This document shows, one piece after another, positions 53,536 to 62,423 of a stretch of DNA of 64,000 bases. Under the pieces are notes generated by a model that was not told the origin of the DNA, did not search any database, and saw only the letters and a program-made list of their open reading frames with translations. A program made the translations under genes and the position numbers. Positions within the stretch are counted from its first letter, which is position 1; every line of letters begins with the position of its first letter. The stretch is from positions 458,925 to 522,924 of the forward strand of contig NZ_JANAIE010000001.1 of assembly GCF_029664245.1 (NCBI RefSeq), written 5' to 3'. The stretch is from Profundicola chukchiensis (GTDB lineage Bacteria > Bacteroidota > Bacteroidia > Flavobacteriales > Weeksellaceae).

Positions 53536-54119
53536 GATTCTAATTTTGATAATAATTCATCGACAATGGCAGCGCCTTTATCTTTGTTATATGCTTTTTG
53601 TAATTCTAATTGAAATTCTTCTTTTGTAATTTCTTCGGCTTTAAACTTCTTTAACAGAGCATTTCCAAATTCAGGTCTTGGTCCCCATCTGAAGATATGT
53701 TCACCGGTTGCTGAGTCCATACCAATCACAATTGGAATAGATTTACCACCATTGGTTAAGTAAGCATCCATTAAATCTGGATTCTCATCTCTATAAACCA
53801 ATCTAGCGTCTAAATTATCAGAGGCTTCTACAATTTTCTGCACTACTGGCAAACTTTGAGCAGCATCTCCACACCAACCTTCTGTAATAATAAGGAAAGT
53901 GATTTTTCTATTAATTTTAGATAATCTCTCTTTTTGTTGATCGCTTAAAGTAATTTTTTTCTGCAAACGATCCATTCTTTGAGCGTTTAAGACATAATAA
54001 GAATGAAAATCTACCTCATTCTCATCTTTTCCAGCTACTTCTTTAACTTCTTTATAATATGTTTCAAAACTGATACCTTTCTCGGCATAAGATTTCAAAT
54101 CTACTGTATTTGACTGCAT
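53532..54119 (-). CDS. thioredoxin-fold protein with WCGDA site
   Basis: A 195-residue cytoplasmic protein of the Thioredoxin_9-like family. The site EGWCGDAAQSLPVVQKIVEAS has one Cys where classical thioredoxins have CxxC, and only that cysteine is seen, so it cannot do dithiol exchange alone. It may bind or be S-bacillithiolated, or act with another thiol. It overlaps the downstream TlpA gene by 4 bases (ATGA). Confidence 0.8.
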   Translation of the reverse strand: MQSNTVDLKSYAEKGISFETYYKEVKEVAGKDENEVDFHSYYVLNAQRMDRLQKKITLSDQQKERLSKINRKITFLIITEGWCGDAAQSLPVVQKIVEASDNLDARLVYRDENPDLMDAYLTNGGKSIPIVIGMDSATGEHIFRWGPRPEFGNALLKKFKAEEITKEEFQLELQKAYNKDKGAAIVDELLSKLES

Positions 54120-54187
54120 AATTAATTTTTCAAGTTGTAAATTTAAGCCCTTTGCAGGGAATGATATGTAATATAAATTACATTAAC

Positions 54188-55492
54188 TTATTTTTTAGGA
54201 TAGTTGTCATCCCATTCTTTTACATCAGGTACTAATAATTGACCTTCTGATTTAGCGATTAAGGTAGAAACCATGGCGTCTGATGTTACGTTAACTACTG
54301 TTCTACACATATCTAGAGGTCTATCAATAGCAAAAATTAATGCTAAACCAGCTTCTGGAATTCCTGCTTGACCTAAAACAATTACCAACATCACCATTCC
54401 TGCACTTGGAACCGCTGCAGATCCAATGGAAGCTAAAGTTGCGGTCAAAACAATCATAATTTGCGTTGCTAAGTCTAATTGCATTCCAAAAGCTTGAGCA
54501 ATAAATATAGCCGCTACAGCTTGATACAAACTTGTACCATCCATATTAATCGTAGCACCCAATGGTAAAACAAAACTTGCAACTTCCTCATCTACACCTA
54601 GATGCTCTGTCACTCTCTCCATGGTCACTGGAAGTGTTGCCGCACTAGAACTTGTAGAAAACGCAACTAATTGCGCCGGAGCAATCGCCTTTAAAAAGTC
54701 AAAGTAACTATGTTTGGTTATAATGGAAACCATTAAAGAATAAATCACAAATATCAAAACAGCTAAACCTGCTAACACCGTTAAGGCATAAACTAATAAG
54801 GCTTGGAGAACAGAAAAACTCGGAATTTCTACCAAAATTGCTGCTAATAAAGCAAATACACCAATCGGTGCTATCAACATGATAATATCAATGATTTTAA
54901 GAATCACCTCATTTAAACCCGAAAAGAATTGTGTAACAGGTCGTGCTTTTTCTTCGGGAATTAAAATCAATCCAATTCCTACCAAAATGGTAAAGAAAAT
55001 CACCTGCAACATTTTTCCGTTGTCCGTAAGAGATTTAAAGAAATTATCTGGAACAATATCCACTAAAGGTTGTAATGGCCCTTGTTCTTTTTGACTTTCG
55101 GCCTCTAAAATTTTCCCGCCAGCATCTGAAGCGTATTGAGCCATCAATTGATCTCTTGAAGCTTCATCTATAAATGTTCCTGGTTGGATGATATTTGCAA
55201 GCGTTAAACCTATCGTAACGGCTACAACAGTAGTCATTAAATAAAACCCGATGGTCTTACCTCCCATTTTAGAGATTTTGGAAATGTCCTTTAATTCAGC
55301 AATTCCCGTAATCAGAGAAACTATGATTAACGGCACTGCAATCATTTTCAATAAATTAATAAAAACAGTTCCGAAGGGTTTAATCCAATCAATAACGAAT
55401 TGATTCCAATTCATTTCTGCGGCAAAAAATCCAAATAATATACCTAGCACCATACCAATTAGTATCTGCCAATGTAGACCGAGTTTTTTCAT
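54188..55492 (-). CDS. dicarboxylate/amino acid:cation symporter (DAACS)
   Basis: A 434-residue glutamate/C4-dicarboxylate-type sodium or proton symporter. The hairpin AFSTSSSAATLPVT, the NMDGTSLYQ motif and the second hairpin GSAAVPSAGMVML are all present, with eight membrane helices. Substrate (glutamate, aspartate, succinate) is unresolved. Transcribed alone. Confidence 0.93.
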   Translation of the reverse strand: MKKLGLHWQILIGMVLGILFGFFAAEMNWNQFVIDWIKPFGTVFINLLKMIAVPLIIVSLITGIAELKDISKISKMGGKTIGFYLMTTVVAVTIGLTLANIIQPGTFIDEASRDQLMAQYASDAGGKILEAESQKEQGPLQPLVDIVPDNFFKSLTDNGKMLQVIFFTILVGIGLILIPEEKARPVTQFFSGLNEVILKIIDIIMLIAPIGVFALLAAILVEIPSFSVLQALLVYALTVLAGLAVLIFVIYSLMVSIITKHSYFDFLKAIAPAQLVAFSTSSSAATLPVTMERVTEHLGVDEEVASFVLPLGATINMDGTSLYQAVAAIFIAQAFGMQLDLATQIMIVLTATLASIGSAAVPSAGMVMLVIVLGQAGIPEAGLALIFAIDRPLDMCRTVVNVTSDAMVSTLIAKSEGQLLVPDVKEWDDNYPKK

Positions 55493-55644
55493 ATCGAAAA
55501 TTTCTCGAATATAATAAGAATCTATGAAATAAAAAGAAAACCCTGTATTAAGAATTAAGACTTATACACAGCCTTAAAACAAATAATTCACTCATTATGA
55601 ATGGACTATATATATTACTAATAAATTTAAAAATTTTAAGTCGA

Positions 55645-56283
55645 TTACATTCGAATTACCATCTCATCCAATGGTTTTCTAACTTTTTCTGTACGGGCAT
55701 ATTTATCCTCCTCAGATCGGTAACCCATAGGTAACATTAAAACTGAATTTAAGTTCTTCTCCTCTAGCCCCAAAATTTCATCTACTAATTTAGCATTAAA
55801 ACCTTCCATAGGACAAGCATCAACAGCATGTAATGCACAGGCAGTCATTAAATTACCAATTACAATATATACCTGCTTAGCCAACCAATGATTTTTCTTA
55901 TCCTCGTCTAAGGCTTTTAAGAAATTCACGAAACCTCTTTCATAACCAGCTAATGCACCTTCTTCTAATCCACGAACTTGCTCCATATAAGCGGCATGTT
56001 CTTTAATATAAGCTGAATCTAAATCTGTGCGATGCGCCAACACCAAAAGATGACTACAAGTTTGTACATTTTTTTGATTGAATGTAGCAGATTCAAGCCT
56101 TTCTCTCCATTGTTTACCTTCCAATAAAATCAATTGATAAGCTTGTGCCCCAAAAGCAGTGGCCGTTAGATTTCCTGCTTTTAAAATATCTTGCAAAACT
56201 TCTTCCTCAATAATTTGAGTTTCATCAAATATATTAGTGGCATAGCGCCATTCTAAAGCCTCTAGCAATGAATTATATTCCAT
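55645..56283 (-). CDS. nitroreductase family NAD(P)H oxidoreductase
   Basis: A 212-residue FMN enzyme. EALEWRYATNIFDE at the start, AGNLTATAFGAQAYQLIL (FMN-binding) and the C-terminal MLPMGYRSEEDKYA are standard. It reduces nitro, quinone or flavin substrates with NAD(P)H; also similar to NfsB/dihydropteridine-type members. An exact TAATTTTG box ends 5 nt before the ATG. Confidence 0.9.
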   Translation of the reverse strand: MEYNSLLEALEWRYATNIFDETQIIEEEVLQDILKAGNLTATAFGAQAYQLILLEGKQWRERLESATFNQKNVQTCSHLLVLAHRTDLDSAYIKEHAAYMEQVRGLEEGALAGYERGFVNFLKALDEDKKNHWLAKQVYIVIGNLMTACALHAVDACPMEGFNAKLVDEILGLEEKNLNSVLMLPMGYRSEEDKYARTEKVRKPLDEMVIRM

Positions 56284-56288
56284 AGCTG

Positions 56289-56296
56289 CAAAATTA
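56289..56296 (-). promoter_or_regulatory. -7 promoter box (TAATTTTG) close to the nitroreductase start
   Basis: The minus strand reads TAATTTTG, an exact TAnnTTTG match, with five bases before the ATG at 56283, again implying a nearly leaderless mRNA. Confidence 0.5.
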
Positions 56297-56355
56297 CTAA
56301 TTGTAAAAGGATATTAAAATTAATGCTATCTATTTTAGTCTACAAATAGCAAAAC

Positions 56356-57285
56356 TTAACCTTCAGATTCCAACTTAATGTGATTCAAAACACGTTTATG
56401 GATTCTATGAATAATAAAATCTGACCAAGTTTTCCAATAAAGCTCTGGTGTTATATCCACTGTATACCAAGTGGTTCCTTCTAATTCCGTTGTGTTATCA
56501 TCGATTTTATTTAACTTAAACTGACCTTTGTGAGAAACAAAATAACCGTCTAGATGCTTTGGAGCTACATCCCAAAATGGATTAAACTCATTCATTGGAG
56601 TGGGTTGTTTAGCAACATCAAATTGTAATAAAGTTGGTGCATTCCAAGTTGTGATAGGCTCAACAAAACTGCCGGTAGTAAAATTACAATATCTAATCGC
56701 TCCTACTCCGTGACCTTCTATGGTTGCATCGGTTGGATAAGAAATTCCTGTTTTAAATAACCAATCGGTGGGTTCTTCAATCTTATCAAAAGTCACAACA
56801 TTTTCCCAAACCTCGTCTATAGGCGCATGAACAATGACTGAAGTTCTAACAGGAATTAAGTCTTTGGGTTCGTTAACATAGTCAAAACTCAAAGTTGATA
56901 TTGAAATCAAAATTAAAATAAGTCCTAAAGTTTTAGTTTGCAACCACTTCTTTTGATTTAACTTAAATCCGAGATAAGCTCCGAGCATATTACACAGAAC
57001 AAATATTGGCAGTCCCATAATAATGCAAACCAAACCTTCAATTGCAAAAACTAATAAACCAAGTGCCGCCAACAACAAAGTAGATAAACCTAGTAGGTAG
57101 CTTCCCGTTAAATCCATTTTAGACGACCTACTAACCCAATAAACCGGAATAAAACCTGTTAAAAAAGGAGAAATTAAAAATACAGTCCAACCATAATTTC
57201 CTAAAACTTCTATGGATAAATAACCTAGCACTCCCACAATAAGAAGGCTAGTAATTACAGAAATTGGTCGAATATACTTTTGCAT
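56356..57285 (-). CDS. membrane-anchored SRPBCC/polyketide cyclase-like protein
   Basis: A 309-residue protein with four membrane segments in the first 140 residues followed by an SRPBCC domain (about 148-305: RTSVIVHAPIDEVWENVVTFDKI, GAIRYCNFTTGSFVEPIT, TTWYTVDI). The domain binds hydrophobic ligands in other proteins; here it would sit at one face of the membrane. It is 7 nt after a 61-codon membrane gene on the same strand. Confidence 0.8.
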   Translation of the reverse strand: MQKYIRPISVITSLLIVGVLGYLSIEVLGNYGWTVFLISPFLTGFIPVYWVSRSSKMDLTGSYLLGLSTLLLAALGLLVFAIEGLVCIIMGLPIFVLCNMLGAYLGFKLNQKKWLQTKTLGLILILISISTLSFDYVNEPKDLIPVRTSVIVHAPIDEVWENVVTFDKIEEPTDWLFKTGISYPTDATIEGHGVGAIRYCNFTTGSFVEPITTWNAPTLLQFDVAKQPTPMNEFNPFWDVAPKHLDGYFVSHKGQFKLNKIDDNTTELEGTTWYTVDITPELYWKTWSDFIIHRIHKRVLNHIKLESEG

Positions 57286-57292
57286 GCTTTAC

Positions 57293-57478
57293 TTAGTTTT
57301 CATCTCTGAAGCGCTTAATCAATCTTGGCAAAGCAATAAGCAGAGCGAAGGAAAGTGCGCCAATTCGGATATAATCTGTCAACTGATCTTCAAAATTCAT
57401 CATTCGGTAAATCAACAAACCAATGATGACCAAAGCAATGACCAATTGAAAATATTTATTGCTTAATAGATCGCTCAT
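57293..57478 (-). CDS. small membrane protein, 61 residues
   Basis: A 61-residue protein with two hydrophobic stretches (about 10-25 and 37-50) and a charged tail RLIKRFRDEN. It lies 13 nt downstream of the PagL-like gene and 7 nt upstream of the SRPBCC gene, so it probably belongs to that transcript. No family recognised. Confidence 0.55.
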   Translation of the reverse strand: MSDLLSNKYFQLVIALVIIGLLIYRMMNFEDQLTDYIRIGALSFALLIALPRLIKRFRDEN

Positions 57479-57491
57479 TTAGACTAATGTA

Positions 57492-58079
57492 TTAAAATTT
57501 TTCTATTTTTTTGTTAGGAATTTGAATCCCCAATTCAATAAAAAAGACCTCTAAACCTCTGTTTAAGGGATAAAAATTAGCATTTGAAATATGCATAGCG
57601 CCGATATCTATGAAACTTTTCATTCTAGGATTTAGATTAAATCCAAGCCCTAAATTTAATTTTTCGGCAAAGTAAACTCCCTTTTCTAAACGCTGATAAT
57701 AACCCGATTGATAACCTGCATTTAAACCAAATCTCGCATGTAGAGCCAGTTTTCGCAACTCTTTTTCGAATTTAATTCCACCGCCTAAACTCGCTCTGTA
57801 AATGTCTTGTTCGTGATCATCCACCAAGAAAGTATATTGACCATAATTTATTTTAGGTTGCAGAAACCAATGTTTTTTGATGCTTTTATCTGCATTTGAT
57901 TTCCACGCAAAATCTTTTATCGCAAAAACTCCAAATTCGGTGTTCTTGTAATTATAATGACTAGCATCGTCTTTTCTAAAAATATCGCTCGTCCCATATG
58001 ATACACCCACGTATATATCATTTTGGGCTTGAACCATATTAAATAAGCTTAGGATAAAAATTAAATAGAAATTCCTCAT
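57492..58079 (-). CDS. PagL-like acyloxyacyl hydrolase (lipid A 3-O-deacylase)
   Basis: A 195-residue outer-membrane beta-barrel with a signal peptide (cut near residue 18, MVQAQN). The catalytic pattern His163-x-Ser165 (AMHISNAN) and Glu177, 14 residues after the His, matches the His/Ser/Glu triad spacing of PagL. It would remove the 3-O acyl chain of lipid A. It is co-transcribed with a YihY-family gene (4-base overlap), so an envelope role fits. Sequence similarity outside the motif is weak, as is normal for this family. Confidence 0.78.
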   Translation of the reverse strand: MRNFYLIFILSLFNMVQAQNDIYVGVSYGTSDIFRKDDASHYNYKNTEFGVFAIKDFAWKSNADKSIKKHWFLQPKINYGQYTFLVDDHEQDIYRASLGGGIKFEKELRKLALHARFGLNAGYQSGYYQRLEKGVYFAEKLNLGLGFNLNPRMKSFIDIGAMHISNANFYPLNRGLEVFFIELGIQIPNKKIEKF

Positions 58080-59038
58080 TCATTAGTTTCGTTCGGATGT
58101 TGCTTTGGCAAAACATCCACATTCTTCTCCTGCTCTATAACTTTTAAATAAACAGCATGTTCGCTCGGCTGAATTCCACCGCCATATTTCTCGGCATAAA
58201 CTTGTGTAAACTCAGCGCCCAAATATACGATGATTGAGGTATAATAAACCCAAACCAAGAGCGCAATAATAGAGCCGGCAGAACCAAAGTTTAATCCTGG
58301 CTGAAATTGCTGTAAATAATATCCAATTCCAATTTGACCTAATGAGAACAATATAGAAGTGAAGATCCCTCCTGCCATCGCATGTTTCCATCTCAGTTTT
58401 ACATCAGGTAACACCTTGAACATAAGCGTAAAAACCGCAACGGTGACCATAATACTGACGACCTTATTAATATAGAAGAAAAAGACATCGAAGGTGACAT
58501 CATACTCCATAAAGAGTTCTATAAAAAAATGCCCAAATCTTCTTACAATCGTATTCAACAACATGGAAACCAATAAGATAAATGACAAAGAAACGATGAT
58601 AGAAAAAGATAAAACCCTATCTCTCAGAATCTTTAACCAACCATTTTTAGGCTTTGCTTTCACCTGCCAAATAAAGTTAAGACTATCTTGAACTTCTGCA
58701 AAAACAGCCGTTGAAGCCACAAACAGCACCACCAAACCGGTAATTAATGCAATATCACTTTTACCCGTTAAGGAAGAATTAATAACAAATTGTTGCACTT
58801 CTTGCGCCAAATCATGTCCGATCAAACCATTTAATTCTGTATAAATTTTATTCTCAATCGCGTCCTTTTTATACAACATACTGGCCACTGAAATGATAAT
58901 CATTAAGATAGGTGAAATAGCCAATACCGTATAATAGGCTAATGAAGCGCTTAATTTAAAAACTCTGTCTTCAAAAAAAGCATTCATAGTTGCCTTGGCA
59001 ATGTTGAAACTATCTTTTAGAATTTTCTGTACTGACAT
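58076..59038 (-). CDS. YihY/BrkB family membrane protein
   Basis: A 320-residue protein with six membrane segments and the family pattern AFFEDRVFKLSASLAYYTVLAISPILMI, LPDVKLRWKHAMAGGIFTSILFSLGQIGIGYYL and GSAGSIIALLVWVYYTSIIVYLGAEFTQVYA. Formerly called RNase BN, these are now thought to be envelope proteins of unknown activity. It overlaps the PagL-like gene by 4 bases and is first in its operon. Confidence 0.9.
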   Translation of the reverse strand: MSVQKILKDSFNIAKATMNAFFEDRVFKLSASLAYYTVLAISPILMIIISVASMLYKKDAIENKIYTELNGLIGHDLAQEVQQFVINSSLTGKSDIALITGLVVLFVASTAVFAEVQDSLNFIWQVKAKPKNGWLKILRDRVLSFSIIVSLSFILLVSMLLNTIVRRFGHFFIELFMEYDVTFDVFFFYINKVVSIMVTVAVFTLMFKVLPDVKLRWKHAMAGGIFTSILFSLGQIGIGYYLQQFQPGLNFGSAGSIIALLVWVYYTSIIVYLGAEFTQVYAEKYGGGIQPSEHAVYLKVIEQEKNVDVLPKQHPNETNE

Positions 59039-59170
59039 GGTTTCTAAAATTTTATGCTAAAATAGAATTAATTCTTGTCATGAGGATGACTTCATACTTT
59101 AATATAGCTATATAAATTATCTGATTTCAATATTTAGTGTAATTTTAATCTTTTAAACGAAACAGCATTC

Positions 59171-59731
59171 ATGAAGAAAGTTTTAATCTCTTTATTTCTT
59201 ATTCTAAGCATTATTTCCTGCACAAAAGAAAGTGCTAACACAGAGAATTCAAATAGTGAAACAGAATTAGCACAACCCTTACCCGTAGAAACCAAACTAA
59301 CAGAATCTAAAAAATTGACTTCTGAAAATTTTTCGGGTGCTGCATTTGAAGCCAAAGTTCCATTGGAATTTATGGCAAAACCATCGGTTGGTTCAGGAGA
59401 AGATCTCAATCAATATGATAGTTATTTTTTCACTTCAGCAGATAGTTTGGTGCAGTTTTATGCTTATGCCACTACGGGAAACAAAAGACCGAATGACATT
59501 ATTTTCCCGAATGAACGTATTGAAAAAGAAACAACTCAAGTTGGCGATACACTTATTACCACTTGGAAATTGAACTTAAATCAACAAATAGGTTATATAA
59601 GAGAGTTTAAAGAAAAAGCTTATCCTAACGGAAGCATCATTACTGGTTTTTATTATAAAACTCCAGAAGCTTACGAACAATACAAAGACGACTTTCAACA
59701 GTTTGAAAAGAGCCTAAAAGCCAAAAACTAG
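59171..59731 (+). CDS. uncharacterised lipoprotein, 186 residues
   Basis: Lipobox IISC (Cys17) followed by a Glu/Asn/Ser-rich linker and a soluble domain of about 120 residues (FEAKVPLEFMAKPSVG, TTWKLNLNQQIGYIREFKEKAYPNG, YKDDFQQFEKSLKAKN), perhaps of the PsbP/DcrB kind seen in another lipoprotein of this window (43356-43865). Standalone gene between the YihY operon and fabG. Confidence 0.75.
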   Translation: MKKVLISLFLILSIISCTKESANTENSNSETELAQPLPVETKLTESKKLTSENFSGAAFEAKVPLEFMAKPSVGSGEDLNQYDSYFFTSADSLVQFYAYATTGNKRPNDIIFPNERIEKETTQVGDTLITTWKLNLNQQIGYIREFKEKAYPNGSIITGFYYKTPEAYEQYKDDFQQFEKSLKAKN

Positions 59732-59814
59732 ATACAAAATCCAAAAATCATTTAATCCTAAGTTATTGCAACTTAGAACGCATTTTATATCTTTACTTTT
59801 TAACACATGACTAC

Positions 59815-60549
59815 ATGAATTTACTAGAAGGAAAAGTTGCTATTATTACAGGAGCAACACGAGGAATCGGAAAAGGAATATTAGAAACTTTTGTTGCAAA
59901 TGGCGCTAAAGTAGCATTTACCTATGCCTCTTCGGCCGAAGCAGCTAAAGCGATAGAAAAAGAATTTGAAGGCGTAAAAGGTTATCAATCAGATGCAGGA
60001 GATTTTGATGCTGCACAAGAATTGGTAAACCAAGTTTTAGAAGATTTTGGACAAATTGATATCGTTATCAACAATGCTGGAATCACAAAAGACAACTTAT
60101 TAATGAGAATGAGCCACGAAGATTGGCAAAAAGTGATTCAAGTGAACTTGGATTCTGCTTTTAACTTAACAAAGGCTGTTTTACGCCCAATGTTGAAACA
60201 AAGAAAAGGTTCTATCATCAACATGAGCTCTATTGTTGGAATCACTGGAAATGCAGGACAGGCTAACTACGCTGCATCAAAAGCTGGTTTAATTGGTTTC
60301 TCTAAATCCGTTGCACAAGAATTAGGTTCAAGAAATATTCGTTGTAATGTTGTAGCTCCAGGTTTTATTGAAACTGAAATGACGGCTAAATTAGACGAAA
60401 AAGTAGTTGACGAATGGAGAAATTCTATCCCGTTAAAACGTGGTGGAACTCCAGAAGACATCGCTAATGCATGTTTATTCTTAGGCTCTGATTTATCTTC
60501 TTATGTTACTGGACAAGTAATAAGTGTAGACGGAGGAATGCACATGTAA
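59815..60549 (+). CDS. fabG: 3-oxoacyl-ACP reductase
   Basis: A 244-residue classical SDR: TGATRGIGKGI cofactor motif (residues 12-22), NNAGITKDNLLMRM, the catalytic Ser in SSIVGITGNAGQ and YAASKAGLIGFSK, and the C-terminal GQVISVDGGMHM. It reduces 3-ketoacyl-ACP with NADPH in each cycle of fatty acid elongation. Other fab genes are not adjacent. Confidence 0.95.
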   Translation: MNLLEGKVAIITGATRGIGKGILETFVANGAKVAFTYASSAEAAKAIEKEFEGVKGYQSDAGDFDAAQELVNQVLEDFGQIDIVINNAGITKDNLLMRMSHEDWQKVIQVNLDSAFNLTKAVLRPMLKQRKGSIINMSSIVGITGNAGQANYAASKAGLIGFSKSVAQELGSRNIRCNVVAPGFIETEMTAKLDEKVVDEWRNSIPLKRGGTPEDIANACLFLGSDLSSYVTGQVISVDGGMHM

Positions 60550-60573
60550 TTATAGATAAGATAAGATAAATAA

Positions 60574-60599
60574 GAATTGACCTAATTCAAGGTCAATTC
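60574..60599. terminator. hairpin downstream of fabG
   Basis: GAATTGACCT and AGGTCAATTC form a perfect 10-bp stem with a 6-nt loop; a T run follows on the plus strand. It probably ends the fabG transcript. It overlaps the end of the GH12-like remnant on the other strand. Confidence 0.65.
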
Positions 60600-60770
60600 A
60601 TAATTTTTAATCAAGGTAAATCCACTCGAATTTCCTATTTCGTTGCCAAATTCAACGGAAGTGACAAATTCCTGTGGATTTACTTTTTGGTGTTGAACTA
60701 AATAATCCAATAAATACTTGATATCAAGTTCGCTGTTGTTACGCTTTTCCTTTCTTACAAAAGCAAAATA
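60582..60770 (-). pseudogene. C-terminal remnant of a GH12-like secreted glycoside hydrolase
   Basis: The minus strand has 62 open codons from just after a TAG (60773-60771) to a TAG (60584-60582), without any start codon. It reads YFAFVRKEKRNNSELDIKY then LLDYLVQ, FVTSVEFGNEIG and a final strand KNYELTLN. Order and spacing resemble the last helix and strand pair of family 12 endoglucanases. The N-terminal two thirds are missing, so this is a decayed gene. The family call is from memory of the GH12 C terminus and should be checked. Confidence 0.5.
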
Positions 60771-60788
60771 CTAAAGACGAAAAAACAT

Positions 60789-61313
60789 TTAGTCTTCCGT
60801 CTCATTAGCTTCTTCAAAGTCTAATGACACAGAGTTCATACAATAGCGTAAACCAGTTTCAGTAGGCCCATCATTGAACACGTGACCTAAATGTGATCCA
60901 CAGCTTGCGCAAAGGATCTCCATACGTGTCATTCCGTGAGATCTATCTAGTTTTTCAACTACTTTTCCTTTGATAGCTTTATCGAAACTTGGCCATCCAC
61001 AATGTGCATCGAACTTAGTATCCGACTCGAACAAAGGCTCTTTACATGCATTGCATAAGTAAATTCCTTCCTCGAAATGCATATTATACTTTCCGGTGTG
61101 TGGACGCTCGGTTCCGGCTTGACGCAACACGAAATATTCTTCGTCAGAAAGGCTTTGTTTCCATTCCTCTTCTGACTTTATAACTTTAAATTCTTTATTT
61201 GACATGATATTTTCTTTTTTTGTTTGTTCTTTTTGTGGACTTTCTTGACTCTGACAAGCATTTAAGCTCATCATAAAAAATAAGAGCACAAGATAAATGT
61301 AGTTAGTTTTCAT
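60789..61313 (-). CDS. msrB: peptide-methionine (R)-S-oxide reductase, lipoprotein
   Basis: A 174-residue MsrB with a lipoprotein signal (LNAC, Cys20), so it works outside the cytoplasm. Zinc is held by CNAC and CASC pairs; HCGWPSF and the catalytic Cys in RYCMNSVSLDF are intact. It repairs oxidised methionine in exported proteins. It is 2 nt upstream of the end of aroB and probably in its transcript. Confidence 0.95.
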   Translation of the reverse strand: MKTNYIYLVLLFFMMSLNACQSQESPQKEQTKKENIMSNKEFKVIKSEEEWKQSLSDEEYFVLRQAGTERPHTGKYNMHFEEGIYLCNACKEPLFESDTKFDAHCGWPSFDKAIKGKVVEKLDRSHGMTRMEILCASCGSHLGHVFNDGPTETGLRYCMNSVSLDFEEANETED

Positions 61314-61315
61314 GA

Positions 61316-62359
61316 TTAATTATTTCGATAAAAATCAAAAGCTAGATCCACTTCTGAGATGCTAATACTGACAGGCTCCGGATTACAGAAACCAATTTTG
61401 TCTAATAAAACACACTGAATTTCTTTTCCAACATTCTTTTTATCGTGCATTAATAAGGGCAATATTTGTTCCGCTTTTGGTAAATCAACTTTAGCATAGA
61501 ACTTGTCGATGACCGATTTAATTTCTTCAAAATCATTTAAGCTTAACTGCTTTTTCATCACAGCGATATAACTCTCTAACACCAGACCTAATGCCACTGC
61601 TTCACCATGTGTGATTTGAATTTGATGGTGTAGATAATAGGATTCCAACGCATGACCGATTGTGTGGCCTGCATTTAAAATTTTTCTTAAACCTTTTTCC
61701 GTTGGATCTTGTTCAACCACGGCTTTTTTAATTTCAACAGAGGCTTGAATTAATGGCGCCAGATTCTCTGAACTTAATGTTGGAATTTCTTTTAATTGAT
61801 TCCAATGATTTACATCTTGAATTAAACCATGTTTAAGCATTTCAGCAAAACCTGAAAGCATTTCCTTTTCAGGCAAAGTCAGTAGAAAATCTGGATTTAT
61901 AACAACCATTTCAGGTTGAGTGAAAGTTCCGATTTGATTCTTTAAGTGATTTAAGTTAATCCCTGTTTTTGCTCCCACCGACGCATCCACCATAGACAAT
62001 AAGCTCGTGGGTACATTGATAAACTTTACGCCTCTCTTAAAAGTAGAAGCGACAAATCCTCCAAAATCTGTGACTACTCCTCCTCCACAATTGATGATAA
62101 TTGAATTTCGATCTGCTCCTAGCTCACTTAGGCTTATCCAAACTTGAGTGGCGATTTCGATAGATTTTGAATCTTCTCCCGATGGAATCTCGATAATTTC
62201 CATGTCCTGAATTTCCGGAAGTTCGGCTAATAAAATAGGTAAGCAATATTCATGGGTATTTTCGTCAACCAAAAACATGATCTTTCTATCAGAATGATTT
62301 TGGATAAACTCATTAAGTTGAGAAAATGCATTTTCGAAATATACGAGAGCTTGTTTCAT
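61316..62359 (-). CDS. aroB: 3-dehydroquinate synthase
   Basis: A 347-residue NAD and metal enzyme of the shikimate pathway. NCGGGVVTDFGGFVASTFKRG, PTSLLSMVDASVGAKTG and LNAGHTIGHALE carry the NAD and zinc sites. Length fits. It is followed by msrB after 2 nt. A TATTTTTG box lies 13 nt before the ATG. Confidence 0.96.
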   Translation of the reverse strand: MKQALVYFENAFSQLNEFIQNHSDRKIMFLVDENTHEYCLPILLAELPEIQDMEIIEIPSGEDSKSIEIATQVWISLSELGADRNSIIINCGGGVVTDFGGFVASTFKRGVKFINVPTSLLSMVDASVGAKTGINLNHLKNQIGTFTQPEMVVINPDFLLTLPEKEMLSGFAEMLKHGLIQDVNHWNQLKEIPTLSSENLAPLIQASVEIKKAVVEQDPTEKGLRKILNAGHTIGHALESYYLHHQIQITHGEAVALGLVLESYIAVMKKQLSLNDFEEIKSVIDKFYAKVDLPKAEQILPLLMHDKKNVGKEIQCVLLDKIGFCNPEPVSISISEVDLAFDFYRNN

Positions 62360-62372
62360 AGCAGATTTTAAT

Positions 62373-62380
62373 CAAAAATA
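62373..62380 (-). promoter_or_regulatory. -7 promoter box (TATTTTTG) for aroB-msrB
   Basis: The minus strand reads TATTTTTG, an exact TAnnTTTG match, 13 nt upstream of the aroB ATG. Confidence 0.5.
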
Positions 62381-62423
62381 CTAAAATTAGATTTAGAACG
62401 AAATTACTAAGCGCGGAGCTCGC

